In this document: piece after piece, positions 17,056 through 25,520 of the stretch
Layout of the letters: every line of letters begins with the position of its first letter
Position numbering within the stretch: the first letter of the stretch is position 1
Assembly: GCA_030531185.1 (NCBI GenBank)
Contig: JAUNOG010000006.1
Coordinates: 1-64,000 of the forward strand
Direction: 5' to 3'
Origin: Ruminococcus sp.
GTDB lineage: Bacteria > Bacillota > Clostridia > Oscillospirales > Ruminococcaceae
Length of the DNA: 64,000 nucleotides
Position numbers and translations under genes: made by a program
The notes under the pieces: generated by a model
Seen by the model: the letters and a program-made list of their open reading frames with translations, nothing else
Told to the model about the DNA's origin: nothing
Databases searched by the model: none

Positions 17056-19983
17056 TTAATCCATACCGAGGTCTGCACGCTTACGTGTGATCTCGTCGTT
17101 GATATCCTTATTATACCAGAACAGCGTATCTCTTGCGTTTTCATTGTCGTTTACTACGGTTCTGAACGCGTTGAGAATGTTACGTGTTACGCCGTAGGAA
17201 GCAGGAATAATCGGTATCTCTTCCAGATTGTTCATCTGGTCAAGCAGTATTTCGGATTCCGTTGTTGTCCACGAAAGCTGTGAAAGAGCCTCCTGATTTG
17301 CTGTTGCGTAACGGCCCATAGGTCCGAGTACAGACTCGATCTGGTTGCCGTATTTAATGGAGTTTTCAGTGCTTGTGAACCACTTGATGAAGTCCCAAGC
17401 TCCTTCCTGATCCTCAGCCTTTGTGAAGATAATACCTGCCGAACCTTCGGAGTTCGCCGTGTAGTCGATAGTTCCGTCCTCCCGAAGGGTTCCGGGAACG
17501 TGCTGGAAGCCCCAGCAGCCCTTGATCTCAGGAGCAGCTACGTAGAGCTGGTTATAGAAAGTATAATCGCTTACCAGTACAGGCATATCGCCGGTTCTGA
17601 AACGTGTGAACTTGTCGTATGTCTGTTCAAAGCTGTATGTCGTATAGAACTTTGTCCATGTATCGAAAGCATTGATAGCTCTGATATCGTCAAATGTAGT
17701 CTGCGACTGCTCTTCATTATAATAGTTAAGACCCTGCTGAAGAACCATCAGCGCAAAGGTGTTGCCGTTCTCTGTGATAGCAGATACGGTCGTTGTTCCG
17801 CCGGTACTTACCGTTACAGGAAGTACAAGACCTACTTCAAGGTAGTTTCTCTGGAGCGTAGGGAGCGTATTCAGAAGTCCGTCCCACGTTGCAAGATCCG
17901 TCTCAGGATCGATATCATATTCTTCAAGAATATCCGAACGGTAGAACAGAACGGGGAATCTCTGCTCGCAGGGGAGACCGTAAACTCCGCCGTTGTATGT
18001 ATAAAGATCCATTACAGAATCGTTATACTTGGTAAGCTGTTCCTCATAATCAGGGAACTGAGAAATATCGGTAAGAACTCCTCTTGCCGCAAGCTGTATC
18101 GGGAAGTCGCCTCCGATGAACAGCGCAAGGTCGGGACCCTTTCCTGAGAACGTAGCCTCGATGATACCGCCCTGTACAAGCTTGAGGTTTATCTTTGTAT
18201 CTGCTGTTGGGTTGTAGTCGCTGTCGATAAGTTCCTTGATAACTGTAGCCTGGTCACGTCCGAGCATTACCCAGCACTCCATTGAATTTGCGTCGTCATC
18301 GTCGGAAAGCGAGTTATAGTCCTCAAAGAACGAACCGATAAACGCCTGAAAGCCGTTGGAAAGAGTTCCGAGGAATGTGCCCTCGCAGTCTGAGAATTCA
18401 CCGTCACTGGTAATGATCTCAAGCTTATCGACCTCGAGAGGCTGCTCACGGTACTGGTTGATAAACGATGAAACAGCGGTAACGTTATCCTTTATCTGGC
18501 TCATCATTTCAGGGATAAGGTCCGGCTTTTTAACGCACTTGTCAAGCACGAGAGCCATTTTCTCGAGAGTTTCAGCCTCTGTTCCGCCTGAGCCTGAAAG
18601 ATCCTCGATCTGCGCCTTCTTTTCTCTGAGAAGACTTGCATATTCCTTGAAGTCATCTACGATAGAAGGAATAGAAACATCGATCATATAGTTGTTGTAT
18701 TCATCAGGATCGGGACCTGTGATCTGTCTGATCTGTCTGTAATAGCTGTTAATGTCGTAAACCACTTCGTCCAGCTCGCCCATGATAGTGCCGATCTCGC
18801 CCGGTACAGCCTCAAGAGCAATGGTGTGGGTGCCCGCCGACAGGTAGAAGTAAAGGTCTTCGCCGCTGTCGGTCTGAGGAGTGGTCACGTTCCAGTCGGT
18901 GTCATAGTAGAACTTGATCTGATCAGCCTCTTTGCAGGGAACCTCTCCGTCGATGTAGAGACGTCTGTTGGAATACATACCTCTCATCTGATCCTGTCTT
19001 GCAAAAATACCGATCTTATAGTAACCGTCTTTTTCGATCGGAAGAACCCAGGTAACAGTCTGAGTGGACTGAGACCAGCTGCCTCCGCCGATCGTATTAT
19101 ATCTTGTCTTTGTAGGGCTCTGTCCGTTAACGCAGGAAGTCATATAAGAAGTCTTATCCGACGTAGGATAAAGAGTTCTTGCCGACTTATAGTCCGCGGT
19201 CTCGCCCTCGAGAGTGATCATCTGTCCCGAAGCCGACGCAAGCTCGTCCGCCGAGGGAGCCACATAAGCGGCAGGCTCCTGATACTGATAGATCGTCAGT
19301 CTTTCAAGGACAAACTGCGCTTTCTCGGATTCCAGCGTGATCTCGTGAGTTCCCTTTGTAAAGTAGAACTCCAAAGGCTCGTTGAAAAGACCGTCGATGT
19401 CCTTAAGAGGCGTTTCCTGCCAGCAGGGACTTTCGACCTGTCCGGGTCTCATATCGTTTTCTCTTGAATCCTGAACGATATCTGTCTCGTTTACCCATCT
19501 CTTATCCAGCGTAATTCTTGACGCTGTGGAATATGGGCTTTCTCCGTCGATAAGCAGCGAGAACTGAATATCGCTGGTATTTCCCTCCAGAGCCTGATAT
19601 ACAACCTTCATGTTGTAGCAGCCGTCCTCGGGGATCTCAACCTCATAAGTTACTGAACCTACCTGGTTTGCCCAGTACAGAACATCGGTTTTGCCGTCAA
19701 ATGATGTATCGCCCAGCGACAGGTCATCGCTGACTGACTTGTAATCAGCGCCCATCGTGACGATATCGTCAACCTGAGGTCTTGCCGCGTCAGCGTACTT
19801 GTTCACATAATTTGTGTACGAAGTCTGACGAATGGCGTCTGTACCGGTGGTCAAGGACGAATCGTCCTGATTGCCTAGTGTGCTTTCGTCTGCGTCTGCA
19901 AATGCTGTCGGAACAAAGCAAGCAGCGCTCAGCGTCAGCGCAAGCGCCGAACTGATAACACGCCTAAACATTGTGTTTTTCAC
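17056..19983 (-). CDS. Extracellular solute-binding protein fused to carbohydrate-binding-like modules
   Basis: 975 residues, about twice the usual length. Signal peptide 1-30, with a cleavage site like AFADA. Residues ~90-235 and ~255-400 look like two CBM6/35-type sandwiches (each ends in GTHEITLES or GTHTIALEA). A helical region follows, and residues ~540-975 are a type-1 sugar-binding protein: GPDLALFIGGDFPIQLAARG, then LPCEQRFPVLFYRSDIL and GSAGIIFTKAEDQEGAWDF. There is no clear lipobox, unusual for a Gram-positive binding protein. It starts with GTG after AGGTGG. Likely role: capture a polysaccharide or oligosaccharide at the surface and hand it to permease pair 1. Confidence 0.85.
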   Translation of the reverse strand: MKNTMFRRVISSALALTLSAACFVPTAFADADESTLGNQDDSSLTTGTDAIRQTSYTNYVNKYADAARPQVDDIVTMGADYKSVSDDLSLGDTSFDGKTDVLYWANQVGSVTYEVEIPEDGCYNMKVVYQALEGNTSDIQFSLLIDGESPYSTASRITLDKRWVNETDIVQDSRENDMRPGQVESPCWQETPLKDIDGLFNEPLEFYFTKGTHEITLESEKAQFVLERLTIYQYQEPAAYVAPSADELASASGQMITLEGETADYKSARTLYPTSDKTSYMTSCVNGQSPTKTRYNTIGGGSWSQSTQTVTWVLPIEKDGYYKIGIFARQDQMRGMYSNRRLYIDGEVPCKEADQIKFYYDTDWNVTTPQTDSGEDLYFYLSAGTHTIALEAVPGEIGTIMGELDEVVYDINSYYRQIRQITGPDPDEYNNYMIDVSIPSIVDDFKEYASLLREKKAQIEDLSGSGGTEAETLEKMALVLDKCVKKPDLIPEMMSQIKDNVTAVSSFINQYREQPLEVDKLEIITSDGEFSDCEGTFLGTLSNGFQAFIGSFFEDYNSLSDDDDANSMECWVMLGRDQATVIKELIDSDYNPTADTKINLKLVQGGIIEATFSGKGPDLALFIGGDFPIQLAARGVLTDISQFPDYEEQLTKYNDSVMDLYTYNGGVYGLPCEQRFPVLFYRSDILEEYDIDPETDLATWDGLLNTLPTLQRNYLEVGLVLPVTVSTGGTTTVSAITENGNTFALMVLQQGLNYYNEEQSQTTFDDIRAINAFDTWTKFYTTYSFEQTYDKFTRFRTGDMPVLVSDYTFYNQLYVAAPEIKGCWGFQHVPGTLREDGTIDYTANSEGSAGIIFTKAEDQEGAWDFIKWFTSTENSIKYGNQIESVLGPMGRYATANQEALSQLSWTTTESEILLDQMNNLEEIPIIPASYGVTRNILNAFRTVVNDNENARDTLFWYNKDINDEITRKRADLGMD

Positions 19984-20112
19984 TATGAATCCACCTTTCC
20001 TAATAAAATGCTGTTGCGACCTGAGAATAACTCCTATTTAAAATAGTACAGCACTTCTCATTTCATTCTCTCTATTACACCCACACGGGAGAATAAAAAT
20101 AAATTAAATCCG

Positions 20113-21060
20113 TCAGCCGGACTTGTAGAGTACGATACCCCGTCTCTCCTCGTCAAGCTCGACGCGGACCTTATCTCCGCCTTTTATCTCAAGGCTCTGC
20201 ATATAGTCCTTAGGGAGCTGTAACCTTCCCGAACGGTCAAGCACCGCAAGCTCCTCATGGGTATCGCCTGCGTTTTCGTCCGTTACGGCAATATCGTCCA
20301 GCTCGTTAAGCTCCTCCGCGTAAGAACGTTTTCTTACGATCTCCGAACTGGTTCTTCCGTCCCTGATAGCCACCACCCTGTCGATGTGATTGGCAAGCTT
20401 CAAGTCGTGAGTAACGATGACCACCGTTATTCCCTCGTTCCTGTTAAGCTCCTTGAAAATATCAAGTATCATATTGGAAGTCTTTGTATCGACAGACCCT
20501 GTCGGTTCGTCCGCCAAAAGCAGTCTGGGATTATTCGCAAGAGCTATCGCAATGGCAACTCTCTGCTGTTCTCCTCCCGACATCTGGTCAAGTCTGCTGT
20601 TTTTTCTGTGGGAAAGCCCCACTCTGTCAAGAAGCTCCAGCGCACGCTGCCGGCGCTTTCTCTGCCCTTTAAGCAGCATCGGCAGTTCAACGTTCTGAAC
20701 CGCTGTAAGATACGGCACAAGATTTCTCGCATTGTTCTGCCACACAAATCCCACGGTGCTGCGCTTATACTCCATATAATCCTTATCGGTGAATTTCAGC
20801 AGATTTTTACCGTCGATAATAAGATTTCCCGCCGACGGCTTGTCAAGCCCGCCCAGCATATTAAGCAGAGTAGACTTTCCGCTGCCCGAGTTGCCCACGA
20901 TAGCCATAAGCTCCCCTTTTTTCACGTCAAGGTCAAGTCCCTGAAGCGCAACGACTTCCACATCGGAAGTTTTGTAAATCTTCACCAGATTTTCACACCG
21001 TATCATATATTCGTCATTGTCATCAGCTACAATAGTATCAGCTTCAAAAGCGTCACTCAA
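20113..21060 (-). CDS. ABC transporter ATP-binding protein (LolD/MacB type) with C-terminal AbrB-like domain
   Basis: 315 residues. Residues ~18-245 form a complete ABC ATPase: Walker A GNSGSGKST (56-64), Q loop GFVWQNN, signature MSGGEQQRVAIA, Walker B LLLADEPTGSVD, switch histidine in VIVTHD. The class is LolD/MacB/FtsE-like, not MalK-like. After a linker, the last ~45 residues read LDRSGRLQLPKDYMQSLEI and GDKVRVELDE, the pattern of an AbrB/SpoVT swapped-hairpin domain. Such domains normally bind DNA or dimerise. Its start overlaps the other ATPase by 8 bp. No FtsX-type permease is nearby. The fusion is unusual. Confidence 0.82.
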   Translation of the reverse strand: MSDAFEADTIVADDNDEYMIRCENLVKIYKTSDVEVVALQGLDLDVKKGELMAIVGNSGSGKSTLLNMLGGLDKPSAGNLIIDGKNLLKFTDKDYMEYKRSTVGFVWQNNARNLVPYLTAVQNVELPMLLKGQRKRRQRALELLDRVGLSHRKNSRLDQMSGGEQQRVAIAIALANNPRLLLADEPTGSVDTKTSNMILDIFKELNRNEGITVVIVTHDLKLANHIDRVVAIRDGRTSSEIVRKRSYAEELNELDDIAVTDENAGDTHEELAVLDRSGRLQLPKDYMQSLEIKGGDKVRVELDEERRGIVLYKSG

Positions 21061-21730
21061 CTATCTCACCGTCCTCCAATGTATATACCTTATCGGCAAT
21101 ATCGATCATACTGGGATCGTGCGTCGTCATTATGATCGTCATCTGCTGCTTTGCCACAAGCTCCTTGAAAAGCTTTACAATGTGCAGTGCGGTAGCCGTA
21201 TCAAGCTCCGCCGTAGGTTCGTCCGCAAAGATTATCTTAGGCTTGTGAGCGATCGCTCTTGCTATCGCCACTCTCTGCTGTTCTCCGCCGGACATCTCGC
21301 CCGGTCTGTGAGCCATTCTCTTGTCAAGCCCCACAGCCGCCAGACATTCCCTTGTGCGCTTATCCCGCTGTTCATAGGGGAACTTCGCCAGTCTGAGACC
21401 GAAATCCACATTCTCATACGCTGTCATACCCGACATAAGAGCCACCGACTGGAACACGAACGCCATATCGAACCGCCGTATATCGTCTCTGGTCTTTTCG
21501 GAAAGCTTTGTAATATCCCGTTCTCCGAACATCACGCTGCCCTTTGTGGGCTTATCAAGCGCACCGAGAATATTTATCAGTGTGGTTTTTCCGCTGCCCG
21601 AACGCCCTCTGAGGATAGTAAGCTTGCTTTGTTCTATCTGAACGTTAATATTTTTCAACGCCGAAACCACGCTGCCGTCGCCTATTTTAAAGTCACGGCA
21701 CAGATTTTCGGTCTGAAGAATTATCCCCAT
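21053..21730 (-). CDS. ABC transporter ATP-binding protein (LolD/MacB type)
   Basis: 225 residues, first gene of the large operon. Walker A GRSGSGKTT, Q loop FVFQSVAL, signature MSGGEQQRVAIARAIA, Walker B IIFADEPTAELD, switch histidine in IMTTHD. The length and sequence class fit ATPases that drive FtsX-type exporters or lipoprotein and peptide systems. Its only membrane partners here are the sugar-type permeases downstream. It may form a heterodimer with the AbrB-fused ATPase (inference). Promoter at 21951-21979. Confidence 0.87.
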   Translation of the reverse strand: MGIILQTENLCRDFKIGDGSVVSALKNINVQIEQSKLTILRGRSGSGKTTLINILGALDKPTKGSVMFGERDITKLSEKTRDDIRRFDMAFVFQSVALMSGMTAYENVDFGLRLAKFPYEQRDKRTRECLAAVGLDKRMAHRPGEMSGGEQQRVAIARAIAHKPKIIFADEPTAELDTATALHIVKLFKELVAKQQMTIIMTTHDPSMIDIADKVYTLEDGEIVE

Positions 21731-21798
21731 AACACATTCTGCCTTTCTTTTTCGTCATTTTGACTTATCGATATTCTCACAACAACCGCTATATTTTT

Positions 21799-21813
21799 TG
21801 TGCAGTTTGCACA
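21799..21813. promoter_or_regulatory. Inverted repeat in operon leader, possible operator
   Basis: TGTGCA-GTT-TGCACA is a perfect inverted repeat with 6-bp arms, about 70 bp before the first ATPase gene. Similar half-sites (ATGTGCAAAATG near 21858, TTGTGCACAA near 22060) occur around the promoter. It could bind a regulator or form a short RNA hairpin. Confidence 0.4.
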
Positions 21814-21950
21814 TTTTGTATGTATTTTACACACTTAACACAACATCTTGCGATTTATGTGCAAAATGTTCAAAAACTAAACAATAAATCAGCCTATTTT
21901 GCTTGATTTTTTATCAAAAATGTCAAAAAGCGCACTTTGTGCTAATCATA

Positions 21951-21979
21951 ATTATAACAATTTCCCGTTCATTTGTCAA
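21951..21979 (-). promoter_or_regulatory. sigma-A promoter of the ten-gene transport operon
   Basis: Minus-strand TTGACA (21979-21974), 17 bp, TATAAT (21956-21951), a full consensus match. The leader before the first gene is about 215 nt. Confidence 0.8.
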
Positions 21980-22195
21980 GCAAACTTAAACGTTTACGGA
22001 ATATCTTTTTTATGTAAATTTACCGTTTTGGTCACATTAAACAAACATCTTTTTATATATTTGTGCACAACGTACACGAGAAAGGAGTTCATTTCCAATT
22101 CTCGGACGCTTTTAAGAAAAATCCAACTCAATTCATAATAATTTTTCATTTAGCTGTAACCAACAAATGTTAAAATATTAAAGTCACCGAATAAA

Positions 22196-22226
22196 AGAAA
22201 TAAAACCGCACAAACAGGCGGTTTTA
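22196..22226 (-). terminator. Intrinsic terminator downstream of tauE-type gene
   Basis: AAAACCGC (22202-22209) pairs with GCGGTTTT (22218-22225). On the minus strand a T-rich tract follows. It is about 120 bp past the stop codon. Confidence 0.65.
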
Positions 22227-22342
22227 TGACAACGTTTTCATTGTTTCGGCAAAATCCTCAATGTGATCGGAATTATTGCCGAGATTTAATAATTTAATTA
22301 TTTAAATCAGGCATTGTGCAACTTGCCAATGGGGTCGACAGA

Positions 22343-23122
22343 CTACTTTATCGCTTTTACGGCTATCATCGACACGCCCAGTACGGTAAGAACTATACCC
22401 GTCACTCTGTTGAGTGTCTTGGTGTCCGCTTTGTTGGCGAAAAGAGCCGCTATCCTTGCGCCCGCAAGCGTGAACACTATACAGCATACAAGCGCTGGGA
22501 TATCCGATATCCCGTCGGCAATGGCGAAATGAGAGACCGCTCCCGTAAGGGCGGTAAATGTCATTATAAACACGCTTGTGCCCACTGCGGTTTTAAGCTC
22601 ATAGCCCAGCACCGAGGTGAGTATCAACAGCATCATCATTCCTCCGCCTGCGCCCACAAAGCCGCAGATAAAGCCTATCACTGTGCCTGCCGCTATAGAC
22701 TGGATAATTTTCTGTTTTTTGGTCTTGTTTTCGTTAGTCTGCTTGGTATTCATAACAGGCTTGACTATGAATTTAATACCCAGCAGAGTTGTGGTATACA
22801 CAGCAAAGCTCCCCATTGTGCTGTCGGGCATAAACGAGGCTAAAAAGCTTCCTATTACGGTAACTGTAACTACGGTGAACAGCATTACCAGACTGTCCCT
22901 TATATTGAGATTATCGTTTTTCTTATATGTATATGCGGAAACCGCAGAGGCTAAAACGTCCGAGGCAAGGGCAATCCCGATAGCGTCGTATGCGTTGAAG
23001 TCAAGAAACGTCACCAGCATTGGACTTATTACCGCCGCCGCTGAAAGTCCCGCAAGACCCGTTCCTATGCCCGCTCCCATACCTGCAATTATATAAACCA
23101 GTAATCTAATTATTATTTGCAT
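22343..23122 (-). CDS. TauE/SafE family sulfite or organic-anion exporter
   Basis: 259 residues, almost wholly hydrophobic, with about eight membrane segments in two similar halves. The Gly-rich motifs GMGAGIGTGLAGLSAA near the N-terminus and GFICGFVGAGGGMMM in the middle are typical of the DUF81/TauE family. Members export sulfite, sulfoacetate or other small anions; the substrate here is unknown. It seems monocistronic. Confidence 0.85.
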   Translation of the reverse strand: MQIIIRLLVYIIAGMGAGIGTGLAGLSAAAVISPMLVTFLDFNAYDAIGIALASDVLASAVSAYTYKKNDNLNIRDSLVMLFTVVTVTVIGSFLASFMPDSTMGSFAVYTTTLLGIKFIVKPVMNTKQTNENKTKKQKIIQSIAAGTVIGFICGFVGAGGGMMMLLILTSVLGYELKTAVGTSVFIMTFTALTGAVSHFAIADGISDIPALVCCIVFTLAGARIAALFANKADTKTLNRVTGIVLTVLGVSMIAVKAIK

Positions 23123-23146
23123 AATTTATCTCCCTACAGTTGCAAT

Positions 23147-23176
23147 ATTTTAATAAATGTGTTACAATTAAGTCAA
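23147..23176 (-). promoter_or_regulatory. Probable promoter of tauE-type gene
   Basis: Minus-strand TTGACT (23176-23171), 18 bp, TAAAAT (23152-23147). It lies about 25 bp before the start codon. Confidence 0.45.
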
Positions 23177-23240
23177 TGCATAACAATGCACAATTCATAA
23201 TGCACAATGCACAATTGTAATTGACAATCAACAATGGACA
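23177..23240. repeat. AATTGACAAT-type short repeat cluster, copy 1
   Basis: A run of related short words (GCACAATT, AATGCACAATGCACAA, AATTGACAATC, ACAATGGACAA). The same words occur at 60093-60126. It looks like a dispersed intergenic repeat and has no coding capacity. Confidence 0.55.
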
Positions 23241-23387
23241 AAACAAAAATAAAAAAATTGAGCGCAGCGAACACCTTAATTGTGCATTAAATAATTGTAT
23301 TTGACTTTTGTAAACTGTATATTAACTGAAGGCTTACGGCAGGGACAGTCCGTCTCTGCACAAATAAATTGCAACGGAGGAAATATT

Positions 23388-24236
23388 ATGCTTTATACCG
23401 TAAAAAATCATAACCTTGAAATTTCTGCGGACACTTTCGGCGCAGAGCTCCACTCGGTCAAATTCGAGGGCAGAGAATATCTGTGGCAGTGCGGAGACGC
23501 TTGGAAAAGATACGCTCCCGTACTTTTCCCGTTCGTATGCTCCCCGAAAGACAAGTCCTACAAGGCAGACGGCAAGGACTACAAAATGAAAGCCAACCAC
23601 GGCTTTGCAAGGGATATGGAATTTGAATTTGCGGGACAGACCGGCAATTCAATAGAGTTTGTACTCAAAGACAACGAGGATACCCTTTCGCAGTACCCTT
23701 ATAATTTTGAATTTACAGTCCGCTACACTGCCGAAGGAAATTGCGTCAAGGTCGAAAATACCGTAAAGAACACGGGCGGCAGAACTATGTATTTCTATGT
23801 CGGCGGACACCCTGCGTTCAACTGTCCTTTGCAGGAGGGCGAGACCTTTGAGGACTATTACGTCGAATACGAAAAGAACGAGAAAATTTCCGACGGAGCG
23901 GGAAATCCCATTACCGACTGCGGAAACGTCCTCAATATGACAAGAGCTCTTTTCGACAACGACGCAATTATAATCGACAAGCCGTACTCCAAGGCGGTTT
24001 CTCTCAAATGCAGAAGCTCCGAGCATTCCGTAACGGTCAAATATCCTCAGTCGGACTGCATTGCGGTATGGTCCCCCACGGGCGACGACAGTGCGAAATT
24101 CGTGTGCCTCGAACCGTGGACGAGCGTACCCGTTTACGCAGACGACGAGTTTGAGGACATCGAGAAAAAGCCCCACGCAGTTTCTCTTGATGCAGGCAAG
24201 ATATTCTCCTATTCCTACACGATAGAGCTGAGGTAA
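23388..24236 (+). CDS. Aldose 1-epimerase family protein (LacX-like)
   Basis: 282 residues from ATG at 23388, with GGAGG at a good distance; the longer upstream frame lacks a site. The galactose mutarotase fold is indicated by [10 protein letters not shown] (first His), [12 protein letters not shown] (second His) and FVCLEPWTS (likely catalytic Glu). These enzymes interconvert sugar anomers in the cytoplasm. The LacX subgroup has an uncertain substrate. It is the first of three closely spaced genes; dtd follows after 2 bp. Confidence 0.87.
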   Translation: MLYTVKNHNLEISADTFGAELHSVKFEGREYLWQCGDAWKRYAPVLFPFVCSPKDKSYKADGKDYKMKANHGFARDMEFEFAGQTGNSIEFVLKDNEDTLSQYPYNFEFTVRYTAEGNCVKVENTVKNTGGRTMYFYVGGHPAFNCPLQEGETFEDYYVEYEKNEKISDGAGNPITDCGNVLNMTRALFDNDAIIIDKPYSKAVSLKCRSSEHSVTVKYPQSDCIAVWSPTGDDSAKFVCLEPWTSVPVYADDEFEDIEKKPHAVSLDAGKIFSYSYTIELR

Positions 24237-24238
24237 TT

Positions 24239-24700
24239 ATGAAAGCGGTTTTACAGAGAGTTCTCTCGGCTAAGGTCGAGGTCGAGGGAAAAATTACGGG
24301 ACAAATCGGGAAAGGTCTGCTGATATTCCTCGGCGTGGGAAAAGAGGACGGCGAGACCGAGTGCGGCAAGCTTGCGGATAAAATTTCAAAGCTGAGAATT
24401 TTTGCCGACGAAAACGGAAAAACCAATCTTTCAGTTAACGATATAGGCGGCGATCTCCTTGTGGTGTCGCAGTTCACCCTTTATGCGGACTGTCATCACG
24501 GCAACAGACCTTCCTTTATATATGCGGGACAGCCCGACAGAGCCAACGAGCTTTACGAATACTTTTCGGCAAGGTGCGCCGAGAAAATTTCGGGCAAGGT
24601 GGAAAACGGCATTTTCGGAGCGGATATGAAAGTATCCCTTGAAAACGACGGACCTTTCACCATACTGCTCGAATGCAGAAACGGAGAGATCTTATCGTAA
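24239..24700 (+). CDS. dtd: D-aminoacyl-tRNA deacylase
   Basis: 153 residues, full length for DTD. It removes D-amino acids, and glycine from tRNA-Ala, from mischarged tRNA. Signature SQFTLYAD is at 77-84 and the cross-subunit Gly-Pro pair at 138-139 in NDGPFTI (usually NXGPVT). The active site uses main-chain atoms at the dimer interface. It is 2 bp after the mutarotase-like gene and 17 bp before the ArsC-fold gene, so all three are probably one transcript. Confidence 0.94.
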   Translation: MKAVLQRVLSAKVEVEGKITGQIGKGLLIFLGVGKEDGETECGKLADKISKLRIFADENGKTNLSVNDIGGDLLVVSQFTLYADCHHGNRPSFIYAGQPDRANELYEYFSARCAEKISGKVENGIFGADMKVSLENDGPFTILLECRNGEILS

Positions 24701-24717
24701 TCGGGAGGCGATGTGAA

Positions 24718-25059
24718 ATGAATATACAGATCTTCGGAAAATCCAAGTCATTCGATACTAAGAAAGCCGAGAGGTATTTCAAAGAACGGGGAATTAAATT
24801 TCAGGCGGTAGACCTTGTTTCAAAGGGACTTAGCAAGGGCGAGTTCAATTCCGTGCTGGCGGCTGTAGGGGACATTGAAAAGCTGATAGACCCTAAAGCA
24901 AAGGGAGAAACGGCAACATTGCTGAAATATCTGGGCAGCAAGGAAGAAAAAGCGGAAAAGCTGTTGGAAAATCCCGAGCTGTTCAACGCTCCCATAGTAA
25001 GAAACGGAAAACAGGCAACAGTGGGATATTGTCCCGAAGTGTGGAAAAACTGGGAATAA
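24718..25059 (+). CDS. ArsC/Spx-fold protein lacking the redox cysteine
   Basis: 113 residues from ATG at 24718, after GGGAGG. The thioredoxin-like ArsC/Spx/YffB fold is clear: IQIFGKSKSFDTKKAERYF, FQAVDLVSKGLSKGEF, then APIVRNGKQATVGYCPEVW. In related proteins the first loop reads GTKKCxDTxKA. Here the cysteine position is S11, so normal arsenate-reductase or redox-switch chemistry is not expected. The only cysteine is near the C-terminus (GYCPEVW). The function is unknown; it may be a binding or regulatory relic. Confidence 0.8.
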   Translation: MNIQIFGKSKSFDTKKAERYFKERGIKFQAVDLVSKGLSKGEFNSVLAAVGDIEKLIDPKAKGETATLLKYLGSKEEKAEKLLENPELFNAPIVRNGKQATVGYCPEVWKNWE

Positions 25060-25071
25060 AAAAGCAACAGC

Positions 25072-25182
25072 AAAAAAGATGCGGGTCCGGCGCCGCCGCG
25101 CTGGCGGGGTCGAGGGGCAGAGCCCCCGCAGGTGCGAAAAAAACGCCGGATGTAAGATGTTAGAAGTAAAAGGTAAGTAAAG
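25072..25182 (-). repeat. Composite heptad/GC-hairpin repeat, copy 2
   Basis: On the minus strand, four 7-bp units (CTWACNT type, positions 25177-25150) precede a GC-rich part with the hairpin GGGGGCTCTGCCCCTC and end in CCCGCATCTTTTTTG. It matches the copy at 35.3 kb in order and sequence. Confidence 0.75.
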
Positions 25183-25472
25183 TCGAGATTTTGATTTTAT
25201 GATTTAACAATGTTTTTAAGCAAAAACAACTTATTTCTTACGAAATCATAATTTCAGTTTAAGTAATTGTTAACAACAAAATTTTTGCACAATTCGTCCT
25301 TTGGATTTTTTACTTCTGCGACAGTTTTGGTGTATATTATTTCCAGCGATATTCTTATAAATTTTCATATTATTATATGAGTTCACATTTAATTTAAATT
25401 CAACTGTTTGAACATTTCCGAATTATTAATAACAGCCAATTCATTAAATACTTTTTGTTAAAAATATGTATA

Positions 25473-25506
25473 ATGCCGATAGCAAATATAAATCCGATAT
25501 CGGCAT
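25473..25506. repeat. Inverted repeat before the PAP2 gene
   Basis: ATGCCGATA (25473-25481) and TATCGGCAT (25498-25506) are perfect 9-bp arms with a 16-bp loop. A TATAAT overlaps the left arm (25469-25474), and the ribosome site follows the right arm. It could be an operator or a leader hairpin. Confidence 0.45.
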
Positions 25507-25520
25507 AAAGGAGTTTCATT

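Larger units (their letters stand above)
21731..22342. other. AT-rich divergent-type intergenic region with operon leader
   Basis: 612 bp without a gene. It holds the promoter of the transport operon (21951-21979), a ~215-nt leader with the inverted repeat at 21799-21813, a further 10-bp palindrome TTGTGCACAA near 22060, and the terminator of the TauE gene. Short open frames here have no ribosome site. Confidence 0.6.
25060..25520. other. Intergenic region with composite repeat and AT-rich tail
   Basis: 461 bp without a gene. The first 120 bp are the composite repeat. The rest is AT-rich and ends in the inverted repeat before the PAP2 gene. Confidence 0.6.

Noticed and set aside
20000..20112. 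Terminator or second promoter between the ATPase and binding-protein genes
   Set aside because: Only a 6-bp ATTCTC/GAGAAT pair and no convincing -35/-10 pair is visible, so I treat the ten genes as one operon, with some doubt at this 129-bp gap.
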